A DNA stretch of 64,000 bases from Catenuloplanes niger (GTDB lineage: Bacteria > Actinomycetota > Actinomycetes > Mycobacteriales > Micromonosporaceae). The stretch lies in the NCBI RefSeq assembly GCF_031458255.1, contig NZ_JAVDYC010000001.1, positions 6,891,001 through 6,955,000 of the forward strand. The letters run 5' to 3'. This document shows, piece after piece, positions 34,501-43,417 of this stretch. Each line of letters opens with the position of its first letter. Positions within the stretch are counted from its first letter, which is position 1. The notes beneath the pieces were generated by a model that was given only the letters and a program-made list of their open reading frames with translations, searched no databases and was not told the DNA's origin. The translations under genes and the position numbers were made by a program.

Positions 34501-37500
34501 ACCGACCTGGAGACCCGGGCCGACCGCTACGCCGAGGCGGACCGGCACGACTCGCCGCAGCACGCGGCGGGCACGGCCGCCCGCGCCGAGGCGGACGCGA
34601 TCATCGGGCGCGGCGCCGGCGTCAGCGCCGCCGACGTCGGCCGGCTCGCCTACCTGCGGCGCGTCGCCGACGAGGTGACGGCGCTCAGCTCCGCCGGCAC
34701 CGGCATCCGGATCGACGAGGACGCGATCGAGGCCGGGATCCGGCGCCTGGTGACCGTGAGCGGCCGGGACGTGCCGGAGGAGCGGATCCGGCAACTCGAC
34801 GCCGACGAGGCCGGCGCGGTCACCGTCACGCAGGCCCACGACCGGCTCACCGCGGTCGTCGGTGAGGCCGAGACGGCCCGGGACGACGCGGTCCGGCAGT
34901 ACCAGGCGCTGGCCGACGCCGTCACCGCCGCCGACACGGCGCTCCGGGACGCGTCGGCGGCCCCGGGCACGTCCGACCGGGTCGCCGCGCTCGCGGCCGA
35001 CCTGGCCGCGAAGCAGACGGCCCGGGACCGGTTCGTGGCCGGCGTCGTCGCGCCCGGGGCGACCGTGACCGGCGACTGGTGGTCGGACCCGGCGACGCGC
35101 GACGCGCTGGACGCGCTGCGCGACGCCGCCGAGGCCGAGGCCACGGTCAAGGCCACGGCGGCGCACGTCCGGCCGCCGAACCCGTCGTGGTTCACCCGGG
35201 AGCTGGGGGTGCTCGGCGACGCTCACGTCAAGCAGGTCGGCACGATCAGCGCGGCGCAGCGGGCGAGCCTGCGCGACGAGGTGCGCAGGCTCGCGCCGCA
35301 GGCCCAGGTCCACGCCGGTGCGTTGCTGTCCTGGCTGGACGAGCTCCTCCGGGACCGGGACCCGCACCAGGCCAACAACGACTGGCAGCGGCTGGTGCAG
35401 GTCGGCGCGGGGCGGATGATCGGCGACCACTTCGTCCGGGTCCGCGCGCGTCCCGACCGGATGACGGACCGCGAGCCGGCACCGAAGGACGACGCCGAGG
35501 TCGACCACCAGAAGAGCAAGTACGGCGACACCACGGCCGGCCGGGCCTGGGGCGGCACCAGGGGCTGGAACGTCGTCGGCCCGCTGAGTTTCCTGTGGCA
35601 CGTGGCCAACGAGACGATGGACCACATCCTCGGCCCGATCCTGCGGCTCAGCTTCGACGGCGAGCGGCAGTGGCAGGAGGCGGTCACGTTCGAGAAGCAG
35701 TCCGGCAACCGGGCGCTCCTCAACGACGTGTACGACTTCGACACCGACACCAAGCTGGAGATCGAGGTCGACGGTACCCGGATTCTCGCGTTCGACCTGC
35801 CGAAACACGTGCTGCTCGCGGTGCCGCAGAAGCTGTCCACGGTGGACGACGCGCACTCGACCACGATCGGTGAGCCGGATCCGGTACGCAACCCGCAGGC
35901 GCTGGAGGCCGAGGACTACGTCGTCAACGCGGCCGACTTCGACGGGCTGCTGACCCGGCTGTGGCACCGGCTGATGGAGCCGGACATGGGGCTGTCCAAG
36001 GCCGAGGCCGCGCGCACCGTGCACGAGTTGCGCGAGGAGATGTTCAACGAGAAGACCGGCAAGGACCGCAACCAGTGGTGGACCACGGGCAGCTGGGTGT
36101 CGCCGTTCTTCAAGGTGCCGCTGTCGAAGCGGCCGAGGATCACGCTGCCGCTCGGCAAGCTCGGCCTCAAGGACGTCCGGATCCCGTCGCCGGTCAAGCG
36201 GCGGGACCACTTCGAGGGGCACGTCACGGTCGATTCGGGGCTGACCGAGCTGCGCCGGATCACGAAGAGCTCGCAGGTGATGATCCGGAACGACATCGCG
36301 GCCACCGTGACCCGCGGCGTCTCCCGGGGCGTCGGCTCCGGCGCCGGCTTCCGGGCTGGTGTCGAGTTCCCGCTGCACGTCGGCCACCACATCGTGATGC
36401 CGCGGTGGGACGCGATCAAGATGCGCTGGCACCGCAGCGTGAAGCGCAGCGTCGGCACCCAGGCGCAGGCGAAGACCGCGCTGATGCGCAAGGACGACCT
36501 GGTCCGCTACCGGGCCACGGTCAACCTGACGCTGCGCCTGCACACGAACCGCGGCACGGTCGACGTCGACGCGCCGATCACCACCGAGTTCGGCATACCG
36601 CAGCAACGCGCCGCGATCTTCGAGGCGCACGCCATGTCGGACCCGGTGGTGCGGGAGAAGTTCCGCATGCCGGAGGGGCCGGTGCGGCGCGGCCGGCTCA
36701 ACCCGAAGCGGTGGGTCGCGGCCGTCCGGAACCCGCACAGCCGCGTCGGCGCCGCGATCCGCTCGACGCCGTCGTTGCCGCAGCCGTTCCGCAAGAAGGG
36801 CATGCGGAACGCGCACGAGCTGCTCGCGGCCGCACGCAAGGGCCCGGTCGAGGTGACGGTCGACGGTCACCCGGGCCTGCCGCCGGGCCTGGCGTCGCTG
36901 AACGCCACGAACGTGATCGTGCGGGCGGCCGGCGACTTCACGCCGGGCGCGGTGCCGGTGCGGTTCCGGTACCTGGTGGACACCGGCGGCGCCGTACTGG
37001 GCGCCTGGGAACTCTCCGGCGTAGCCGTCCCGCGGACCGACGACGGGAACACGGCGGTGCTCGACGCGACCGGGCAGCCGGTCATGACGCGGCCGCCGAC
37101 CCGGTTCGTCGCCAACCCGGCGTACCAGCCGCCCGCGCCGGCGCCCGCGCCCGAGGCGCCGTTCACCGAGCGGGGCATGAACGGCGCGTTCGACCTGTTC
37201 GTGAAGTCCGTCCACGAGACCGTCGAGATCCAGATCCAGGGCGACGAGCTGCCCGAGCGGTACGGGTTGATGTACCGGCCGCGGCTGCCCTCCGAGACCG
37301 GCGGACCGGCTTTCCGGCCGCGGGACCGGGCCATCGTCCGGTTCGCCGGCGACGCCCTCACGTACACCGCCGGGCAGGCGACGGACGCGAGGTTCCGGTA
37401 CCTGGTCGACCCGCAGGGCGTGGTGCTCGGCGCCTACCGGCTCGGCGCGGTGACGACGGCGGCGGACGGCACGGTCACCCGGCCGGTCGTCGGCGACCTG

Positions 37501-40500
37501 ATCCTCAACCCGCTGGCGTTCCGGCCGCTCACGCCCCGGACCGACCCGGCCCTGGCCGCCGGGCGGGCGGACGAGTTCCTCGCGGTGGACCGCGGCGGGT
37601 ACGTCCAGGTGCAGCTCGGCCCCGGCGTGCCGGCCGCACTGCGCGACCGGTTCCGGGACGCCCCACAGGTCGAGCTGCTGCAGATGGACGGTCACCGCGT
37701 CCCGGGCCAGACGCTCGGCCCCGGCGTACCCGCCCGGTCCGCCACCGGCTCGTCCGCGCCGCCCCCGGCCGGCACCCAGCGGTTCGTGTTGCACGCGGAC
37801 GGCCGGATGAGCGCGCCGCTCACGCCGCTGACCGCACCCACCCGGGAACCGATGGCGCTCGCCGGCCGCGCCGGCCTCGGCCCGGGCACGGTCAAGGAGA
37901 TGCCCGGCGCCGACCAGATCGTGCAGCTGGTCGCGGACGTGCTGGAGCACCAGATGCGCCAGCTCGGCCTGCTGCCGAAGGGCCCGACCGCACAGCAGCT
38001 GGCCCGGGAGATCGCGCTCAAGTTCGGCACGCCCGGCCTGCGCGGCAGCCAGCGGACGCTCTACGACGGCGGCGTGTCCAACGAGATCAAGTTCGGCGGG
38101 TACACGTTCCAGGTCAACGTCGGTGGCATCCTCGACGAGCTGCGTGAGATCAGCACCGAGCAGGACATCACCATGGACGTCCAGGGCAAGGGCCAGGCCG
38201 GTTACACGGTGCACGAGCACCACTCGACCGAGTTCGGCACCGGGCTCGACGGCACCGTCCGCCTCAAGTTCGCCAACTTCTTCGGTGCCCGGGTCAAGTT
38301 CATCGAGCTCGGGTTGAACCGGGACGTCGACAAGGCGCTCAGCGCGGACCTGGCGTTCAAGGAGTACCGCCGCCGCAAGACCGGCGGCGAGGTCACCAAG
38401 TTCACCTACGGCACGCGGTACGAGGCGACGCTCACCGCGGTCGGCCCGGACGGCAAGGTGGTCGGCTCCGTCCACCGCGAGCTGTCCGGCGACGACGTCT
38501 ACACGCCGGTCCGGGTCAACAACGAGGACCTCGCGCCGGCCACCACGGCGCCGCCGGCCGGAACCGACCCGATGGCGATCTCGCCGGCCGATCCGCGGCC
38601 GGCGACCGGGACGGCGGTGGTCGACGACACGGAGGCGGCGGTCCGCCCGACCGCGGAGGAGATCGACGCGGTCAACGCCTACCTCGGCGGGGCGGACGAC
38701 GCGCCCGGCGTCGTGCCCGGCATCGACGAAGGCATCAACGGCGTCTACGTGTGGCTCAACCGGGTGCGGCACGTCGCGGCCGAGGCCGGGCACTTCGTGC
38801 GGACCTCGGACTTCACGTCGCTGGCCGACCACGAGGTGGACCTCGTCCTGCAGAAGATCACGGAGCGGGGCGACCGTGGCCGGCTGGAGGACGGCCTCGC
38901 CACCGGCATCACGCCGGACTTCCTGGAGCCGCACGCGGCCGAGCTGCTGACCCGCACCGGCTACGTGGTGCCGCTGGAGTCCCGGGACGGCTTCACCCGC
39001 CAGATGCGCGTCAACCTGGTGCTGCGCGACGCGGCCTACAGCCACGCGACCGAGAAGCCCGCACTGGAGCAGTACGTCGAGGCCGACAACCGGGCGGTCG
39101 GCGACCGGCACTCCGCCAGCAAGGGTGAAACCATGGCCGGCGCGGAGGTGCTGTTCACCGTCGGCGGCAAGACCGGACCGCCGAAGGAGCAGGACCACGG
39201 CAAGACGCCGCAGGACGACCACCACGGCGACCCGTCCGGCGAGAGCAGCGCGCACGAGGCCGCGGACCACGACGGCCAGAAGGTCTCCAGCAGCACCGGC
39301 AACTACATCGGCTTCGGCGGCAGCCTGGGCGCGGTCGGCGCGCGCGGCCACGAACGCTCCCAGATGGCCGGCGGCCTGGAGCTGAACATGGCCTCCTACG
39401 AGGGCCGCAGCTACACGCACAACATGGACGCGTTCTACGTGCTCACCTACGAGCGCGCCAAGGACGGCCGGATGTGGAGCAACCGGCGGATCACGAAGAT
39501 CCGGCGCGGCGCGGAGACCTCCACGCCGCACACCGTGCTGCCGGATCTCGGTCTGCCGGTGCCGGCCGCGGACCTGAAGGCACCGGCCGCGAAGACCCAG
39601 GAGCTGACGCCGATCCACCAGGACGTGTCGTTCGCCTCCTCGCACCTGGAGCGGCTGGACGCCCGTCAGGTGCTGCCGGCGATCCAGCAGCACCTGACCG
39701 CGATGAACGTGGACGGCAACGATCTGACGATCAGGCGGGCGGTCGAGTCGCTGTTCCGCAACGCGTCGGTCCGGGCGAACTACCACACCGTCCGTACCGA
39801 CGGCCTGTATCTGCTCATCACGCTGCCGGCCGGTGCGGGCTCGATCCGCCGGGTCGGCGTCCGGCTGACCGCCGGCGAGGAGCCGCTGGTCTACGAGCGG
39901 CCCCGCCCGGATGTCAAGATCACTACGGGTGGCCAGGCCTTCAAGCAGACGAAGGAGGGCCGGACCACCGAGACCGGCATCAAGAAGTCGGTGCACGCGG
40001 ACGGTCGCGGCACCGCACCGGACGGCACCCGGTTCACCGGCGTGATGCAGGCCAGCTGGGAGTCGAAGAGCAAGTCACGGACGCTGGAGCAGCAGACCGA
40101 CCGGGACATCCGCCGCGCGACCACCAGCACGGCGGACGCGCAGGAGTTCCGCGCCGGCGTGCGGTACAAGGTGGAGTTCTTCGAGTCCAAGGACCAGGTC
40201 GAGGCGCTGTCGCTGTTCGCCGAGGCCGGCTCCCGGGTGATATCCGGCGTCGACATGGTCCTGGACGGCCAGGCGCGCCGGGGCCTCCAGGCCGCGGGCG
40301 GGCAGGCGCGCCGGGCCGGCACCGCGATCTCGGACGCGATCACGAACAGCGTCCTGCACACGGCCTGGCGCTCGGTCTTCAAGGAGGCACCGAAGCCGGG
40401 CAACACGCTGACCCGGACCGGACGGCTGCGGCTGCTCACCCCGTCGCACCTGACCGCGCCGCAGGGCCGGGCGCCGATGGGCCTGCCCCGCGTCGTGCCG

Positions 40501-43404
40501 GCACCGGGCGCCAGCGGCGACTGGATCCGCACCGACCTACCGGCGCCCACGACGAAGGCGGTGAACGGCTCGTTCACCGAGAACCCGCCGGCCGACCTGG
40601 CCCAGGCGATCGCGTTCAGCAGGGAGCTGGCGAAGGCCGAGGGCATCCAGGCGCTGGAGGCGTTCAACATGAACGAGTTCCTGACCTGGCTGCCCGCGTC
40701 CCGCCTGCGCGGCGCCGAGCGGTTCGACACCCCACCGGCGGTGCCGCACTACGAGGACCTCTCCACGCCCCGGGTCAGCCTCGGCATCGAGTTCAACCGC
40801 AGCAACGTCCGGGCGAACGCGCCGAACCTGCTGCGGGGCGACTACGTGGTCCCCGGCGCGCGCAGCGACCGGTTCACCACCCAGGCCGTGCTCCGCAACG
40901 GCCGGTGGCTCAGCCGCGGCGGCTACAACTCGATGAGCTTCCCGGAGTCCGCCACCGAGAACGAGCGGGAGCACGAGACCAGCCGCGGCTACCACGTCAT
41001 GCCGTTCGAGCTGGAGATCGGCGGCCCGTTCGGCCCGGACCGGGCGACCGGCGGCGCGGGCCGGGAGGCCGGCGGCGACCAGGACACCAAGTTCCACAAC
41101 TCGGCCGGCGACTACGTCGAGCACAACATGTTCCGCAAGGGCGACTACGACTACTACTGGTTCGACGTCACGCTGCTCGGCGAGGAGGCGAACAAGCGCT
41201 CCCACATCCGCAGCGACGTGCCGTACGGCATGATCGTCATGCTGCCGTCCGCGAACACCGCCCGTTACCTGCGCGACTTCCCGGGCCTGATGGAGGCGCC
41301 GCGCCCGGACGAGGCCACCAACCGGCTCACCCAGACCGGGCCGCGCATCGACATCGCGCACCACGCCCAGCTCTACGCCGCCGCGCGGGGCGGCGCCACG
41401 GTGCCGGACCTGAGCCGGCACACGCCCGAGCAGCGCCGGGCCGACCTCACCCGGTTCCTGACCGGCCCGGTGACCGCGCCGGACCTGAGCCGGCCGGGGC
41501 AGCGCGACGCGGCGCTGGACCGGCTGAAGGGCTGGACCAGGGACGTGGAGCTGCGCGGCGACCCGGCCACCGTGCCGGCGGAGGACTGCGTGATCCGCGC
41601 GTACGGCGCGTTCATCACGGTCCACCGCCGGACCAGCAACGGCAGCGCCGAGACCGACCTGCTCAGCCGGCCCACGGTGGCGACGCTGCTGGAGCGGCTC
41701 GGCGGCCGGCTGACCCAGCTGAACGCCCCGCAGGCGCTGTGGGACGCGATGGTCGCCCGGCCCGGCACGATGGCGCTGGTCAAGACGCCGTCCCGGCAGG
41801 CGGGCGGGCCGGCGCACATCTTCTGGCTCATGTCCACCGGCAACGGCGGGATGCGCTGGCTGGACAGTCAGCAGGAGGGCCTGCTCACCGGGCCGGTCGC
41901 GGACCTGTCCCGGGCGACCACGGCCGCGCCGGCCGACCGGGACACGGCGAACCGGCGGCCGACCCACGAGGAGCTGTTCACCGGCCCGGACACCGAGGTG
42001 ATGCTGCTGGACGAGCGCGGCCGCGCGGTCGCGGACCTGGCCGCCCTGCTGCCGGCCGGCGCGGTGGGCAGGGGACAGACGCTGGCCGAGCTGCCACCGA
42101 CCCAGAAGGGCGCCGGCCGGCTCACGGCGGCGTCCCCCTGGCGTACCGCGGAGCAGCAGCTCGCCGACGTGCTCGGCACCGTCACGCCACCCAAGCCGGC
42201 GCCGGCTGAAGCCGCTCCGGCCGGTGCACTGCCGGCGATGGCACCGCGGCTGCTCGGCGCGTGGACGGGCCGGCTCGCCTCGCACGCCGCCGACATCCGC
42301 CGGTTCGGGCAGGCCGCCGGCCGGCCGGTGGTCGCGGTCGACCTCAGCGGCACGGCGAAGCAGTACGGCCCGGTCGTCCACCAGCTGGACGAGGTGCTGA
42401 CCGGCTTCACCCGGATGCGGGTGTCGCCGGTGGTGGTCACCACCAACGCGACCGCCGCCCAGTTCGACGCGCTCCGCGCCCGGTACGGCCCGGTGCTGAT
42501 CCAGTTCACCACGGCCGGCTGGGACCCGGTCTGGCTGCTGCAGTCCGCGGACGGTGACGGGCTGCGGATGGAGGCACGGCTCAGCGCGTCGCTCTTCGAG
42601 GACGCCGGCAAGCTCTCCGGCCGGCCCCCGGCCGCGGACGGCGGCATGCACCTGCCCGGTCCGGTCGGCGCCTGGACGATGTCCGAGACCTGGGCCGCCG
42701 CGGCCGACTTCCACCGCGCGCACCTGGCCGAGCTGCACGCGCCGGAGTCCGGTGACGCGCTGAACCGGCTGCTCGACACCGGCCGGGGCAACCCGCGCCT
42801 GGCCGCGTTCCGGACCGCGCTGGACGTGGCCCGCGCCGCGGGCGCGCTGCCCGGGCCCGGCGCCGAGCGGCTGCGGCCGACGGCCACCTCCATCCTGGAC
42901 ATCGAGGCGCGGCCCACCGTGGGCCCGCGCGACGTGGCCACGGCGGGGTTCGTCTACGACTACCTGTCCACCTCCGGGCCGCGCATGGAGCGCTTCGCCA
43001 TGGACGGCCTGCTGTTCGCGCTCATGATGAGCGGCGCGCTCACCCACGACCAGGGGCTCTCGCTGGTCCGGGCGACCGCGGTCAACCCCACGGACAAGGC
43101 GAACGCTACGGTCTTCGAGGCGATCGTCGACCTGCTGCGCCTGCCCCCGTCCGCACTCGACGGCGATCCGATGGCGACCGGGACGCCGCAGCGGGCCATC
43201 ATGGACCGGATCGGTGGCGTCACCTCCGCCTACCGGGGGCCCGTCGACGCACCCAAGGAGGTCCGCAACCCGAACTGCGTCGACCCGATCGACCGGACCG
43301 CGTGGATCGGCCGCCTCGACACGCTCCGTGACGCCATGCGGGTGACCAACCCCCGGCTCGCGACGTCGATCGAGGTCGCCACGCACATCCTGACGAACTG
43401 CTGA
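28546..43404 (+). CDS. giant multidomain protein (4,952 aa) with TcdA/B-like glycosyltransferase and Tox-PL-like domains
   Basis: No signal peptide or membrane segment is visible. Residues about 50-520 hold two Rossmann-like units (LVFLSDNT..., VFVFSTAV...). An Ala/Pro linker spans about 726-815. At about 1280-1560 lies a glycosyltransferase block of the sugar-binding DXD type: AAADVLRWRIIEDFGGFYTD with D1416-G-D1418, as in TcdA/TcdB and OCH1 enzymes. A long coiled coil covers about 1750-2200. Beta-rich regions follow, including two copies of an RFRYLVD module (about 2780-2990). Near 4340-4470 a papain-fold toxin (Tox-PL, glutamine-deamidase type) pattern shows Cys4348, His4424 and Asp4440. 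About 480 more residues end in HILTNC. The start is GTG 28546 after GGGGAG. It is probably a polymorphic effector tied to the downstream secretion genes. The domain calls are motif-based. Confidence 0.82.
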   Translation: MRSSSAFFQICDDGRFIPIPSGVYFHDGPMTAPVDSGSLMKAMNVSRLNQGTLVFLSDNTIADPASVTRVRTTLQALYPAARSGLVIGSTAGERADVAEWRKLTESLGIQKDAAFRDGTELDPIVVGVDAHGLETGGIPERIRVLPRAQAAARETLKSAARLAVDASLSRFERVRSLLNEASRLRDLLGVRPVFDDAGMPSAVAASYQMALGLALAGVPTVADPGARVGVPTTADRDLDGAALDRVLDLETLTRSVLPLTTAEVVNAFAPAAAGERLASFRPAGGSAAKTLHDALKAVPGSFAMVRSGGTGLKEDRLRWLVSLDQGVYWVNPELDNQPVSRFDPKVTDDPRMRDLRASGTTVTVLDPDGVPTTVRALAPVAAPTPAPPVRSDPAAALVDALDLTGAEPVFVFSTAVGGGPLAGQDGPALTPVVLEGLVDGLRRQYPAGRVLLIGPDPAGGLRDRAPELFALRDRAAAHGIDLTRTGQLDDVLTALNTGRQATVVGLSSEVGAVSERLGLRTVRLGAGPAFEGTRHTEAAQLQRLDVPVDWPEHLARVERAANAGDPGELTGALDAWIEAAEGYANLLTMDPSYPAGTNSLADATHAEEAYRDGGSVLELPDSRINRFRANFAEWLYLEMLPSGRNLAPGAMREWFEGFSRELQLDDILRVFSVDVDELVRRAVSLDREYGETVWSKKVKDEERDVYGLAGEPKLMPATPEVEDGEPARPPSGNPIFTPAPGTAAAEAAAAAARAAAAAAEAAALAAETAVVADEPVVVVDEAVATAPPEEPAADSGKEKKKAPPPPPWQNAVIKEKGAVPFALLRRPAAWMALSDLRPYMLEDRPDAEWHYFTDTEGRIWVASEVPVNKNLPAAIRARDAADAALRAATPDRAAELADALHDAVAAVTELERSSVVGADQLAALHAAWESQFPGLTLDDVVETLNTVGHPAIAAEEHLVPGSGTITALLQAARGRTSGELRLILPAGGILDVNTKSGRFMSLLVRTPGPGDAIRWAGNVARRISAQVGMPVRIGEMKYAAEDKADHNPMTEAPRPVGELPGGSLVPDGLGGFRIGNDIQLLIRETSVSGRPVLMLVPTGEWQRMQGINWLPHTGADAHRPVVALQQQGRYVRVPAVQDGVEGAVLLDPAELGRITARLGSDLAVISWERGGVPSPELLRDFAAAIDGTAVALPVDELTAWPSDPPRIMITDDGGNPVPEPRGALRAGMDHTAAGHPALGRDFFRARAQAPAPEFARPPSAVGTGQVDAYLQRLDLTARTGPVTLEDLPDDGTVLRNSAGQEMPLHVPMVWAGSAISPDNATAATFMAGAAQQARALAGEGYFTTLWVTEPPTAAGLAWARDNGLRVISVQDVYHASNPLDDEFLTQLGTHTVEGFSAAADVLRWRIIEDFGGFYTDGDNAIEDAGAFAAEVRRLFEAHGWAVHEGPSTPETGRAFNVSGVLGARNHPAVRAFRDLISENYAGTQRELMAPIWDLFRGYDGGLDLVDQPATDIRRKLAMWLGGPQILDRIGDRLDPRYRAADGELPGLRSVTMGQAGAWYRADPLEPVRGYGDHERPAVLPGLAATLVWHLRFRQGDLYLPAVAPVVAGFADRDAVWRELLEPFLTEPELRGRVRTVTDVVMVGDAELGPQVRTVPLPADLRAALGLTESAVPEWRLGEASRPVRLADTPALDWTPASERPVTERPVPGRLASALIDAPLGRSEAGLLPTRPRPRMAPPTANADTLLPDPVPVVDALIAAAQGLRSDDLTTQLDATDSLVDELTTVRDRYDADWNRQRGVVNDLERQVEANPARQAALAGEITTRQSEITTRTARMERIDDLLDTAGTALLDLDRRMRDARQAAEDARAALRGADTADGLPALRDAVERADGVVRGIDAEQRQRRREITDLEGQRRAAEERVEVLNQEIADRTAQRQALADALPGLTGRLTLARAAAQTAVGRRAAIQTQVDHYRQQAAEWAGMSLTDLETRADRYAEADRHDSPQHAAGTAARAEADAIIGRGAGVSAADVGRLAYLRRVADEVTALSSAGTGIRIDEDAIEAGIRRLVTVSGRDVPEERIRQLDADEAGAVTVTQAHDRLTAVVGEAETARDDAVRQYQALADAVTAADTALRDASAAPGTSDRVAALAADLAAKQTARDRFVAGVVAPGATVTGDWWSDPATRDALDALRDAAEAEATVKATAAHVRPPNPSWFTRELGVLGDAHVKQVGTISAAQRASLRDEVRRLAPQAQVHAGALLSWLDELLRDRDPHQANNDWQRLVQVGAGRMIGDHFVRVRARPDRMTDREPAPKDDAEVDHQKSKYGDTTAGRAWGGTRGWNVVGPLSFLWHVANETMDHILGPILRLSFDGERQWQEAVTFEKQSGNRALLNDVYDFDTDTKLEIEVDGTRILAFDLPKHVLLAVPQKLSTVDDAHSTTIGEPDPVRNPQALEAEDYVVNAADFDGLLTRLWHRLMEPDMGLSKAEAARTVHELREEMFNEKTGKDRNQWWTTGSWVSPFFKVPLSKRPRITLPLGKLGLKDVRIPSPVKRRDHFEGHVTVDSGLTELRRITKSSQVMIRNDIAATVTRGVSRGVGSGAGFRAGVEFPLHVGHHIVMPRWDAIKMRWHRSVKRSVGTQAQAKTALMRKDDLVRYRATVNLTLRLHTNRGTVDVDAPITTEFGIPQQRAAIFEAHAMSDPVVREKFRMPEGPVRRGRLNPKRWVAAVRNPHSRVGAAIRSTPSLPQPFRKKGMRNAHELLAAARKGPVEVTVDGHPGLPPGLASLNATNVIVRAAGDFTPGAVPVRFRYLVDTGGAVLGAWELSGVAVPRTDDGNTAVLDATGQPVMTRPPTRFVANPAYQPPAPAPAPEAPFTERGMNGAFDLFVKSVHETVEIQIQGDELPERYGLMYRPRLPSETGGPAFRPRDRAIVRFAGDALTYTAGQATDARFRYLVDPQGVVLGAYRLGAVTTAADGTVTRPVVGDLILNPLAFRPLTPRTDPALAAGRADEFLAVDRGGYVQVQLGPGVPAALRDRFRDAPQVELLQMDGHRVPGQTLGPGVPARSATGSSAPPPAGTQRFVLHADGRMSAPLTPLTAPTREPMALAGRAGLGPGTVKEMPGADQIVQLVADVLEHQMRQLGLLPKGPTAQQLAREIALKFGTPGLRGSQRTLYDGGVSNEIKFGGYTFQVNVGGILDELREISTEQDITMDVQGKGQAGYTVHEHHSTEFGTGLDGTVRLKFANFFGARVKFIELGLNRDVDKALSADLAFKEYRRRKTGGEVTKFTYGTRYEATLTAVGPDGKVVGSVHRELSGDDVYTPVRVNNEDLAPATTAPPAGTDPMAISPADPRPATGTAVVDDTEAAVRPTAEEIDAVNAYLGGADDAPGVVPGIDEGINGVYVWLNRVRHVAAEAGHFVRTSDFTSLADHEVDLVLQKITERGDRGRLEDGLATGITPDFLEPHAAELLTRTGYVVPLESRDGFTRQMRVNLVLRDAAYSHATEKPALEQYVEADNRAVGDRHSASKGETMAGAEVLFTVGGKTGPPKEQDHGKTPQDDHHGDPSGESSAHEAADHDGQKVSSSTGNYIGFGGSLGAVGARGHERSQMAGGLELNMASYEGRSYTHNMDAFYVLTYERAKDGRMWSNRRITKIRRGAETSTPHTVLPDLGLPVPAADLKAPAAKTQELTPIHQDVSFASSHLERLDARQVLPAIQQHLTAMNVDGNDLTIRRAVESLFRNASVRANYHTVRTDGLYLLITLPAGAGSIRRVGVRLTAGEEPLVYERPRPDVKITTGGQAFKQTKEGRTTETGIKKSVHADGRGTAPDGTRFTGVMQASWESKSKSRTLEQQTDRDIRRATTSTADAQEFRAGVRYKVEFFESKDQVEALSLFAEAGSRVISGVDMVLDGQARRGLQAAGGQARRAGTAISDAITNSVLHTAWRSVFKEAPKPGNTLTRTGRLRLLTPSHLTAPQGRAPMGLPRVVPAPGASGDWIRTDLPAPTTKAVNGSFTENPPADLAQAIAFSRELAKAEGIQALEAFNMNEFLTWLPASRLRGAERFDTPPAVPHYEDLSTPRVSLGIEFNRSNVRANAPNLLRGDYVVPGARSDRFTTQAVLRNGRWLSRGGYNSMSFPESATENEREHETSRGYHVMPFELEIGGPFGPDRATGGAGREAGGDQDTKFHNSAGDYVEHNMFRKGDYDYYWFDVTLLGEEANKRSHIRSDVPYGMIVMLPSANTARYLRDFPGLMEAPRPDEATNRLTQTGPRIDIAHHAQLYAAARGGATVPDLSRHTPEQRRADLTRFLTGPVTAPDLSRPGQRDAALDRLKGWTRDVELRGDPATVPAEDCVIRAYGAFITVHRRTSNGSAETDLLSRPTVATLLERLGGRLTQLNAPQALWDAMVARPGTMALVKTPSRQAGGPAHIFWLMSTGNGGMRWLDSQQEGLLTGPVADLSRATTAAPADRDTANRRPTHEELFTGPDTEVMLLDERGRAVADLAALLPAGAVGRGQTLAELPPTQKGAGRLTAASPWRTAEQQLADVLGTVTPPKPAPAEAAPAGALPAMAPRLLGAWTGRLASHAADIRRFGQAAGRPVVAVDLSGTAKQYGPVVHQLDEVLTGFTRMRVSPVVVTTNATAAQFDALRARYGPVLIQFTTAGWDPVWLLQSADGDGLRMEARLSASLFEDAGKLSGRPPAADGGMHLPGPVGAWTMSETWAAAADFHRAHLAELHAPESGDALNRLLDTGRGNPRLAAFRTALDVARAAGALPGPGAERLRPTATSILDIEARPTVGPRDVATAGFVYDYLSTSGPRMERFAMDGLLFALMMSGALTHDQGLSLVRATAVNPTDKANATVFEAIVDLLRLPPSALDGDPMATGTPQRAIMDRIGGVTSAYRGPVDAPKEVRNPNCVDPIDRTAWIGRLDTLRDAMRVTNPRLATSIEVATHILTNC

Positions 43405-43417
43405 CCGGAGGCACCTC

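Noticed and set aside
26590-39996. A stop-free minus-strand frame of about 4,470 codons running opposite the giant gene
   Set aside because: It is a mirror of strong third-position GC in the plus-strand gene. The translation is an Arg/Val/His/Gln-rich low-complexity string with no domains, and it also crosses the peptidase gene in the wrong frame.
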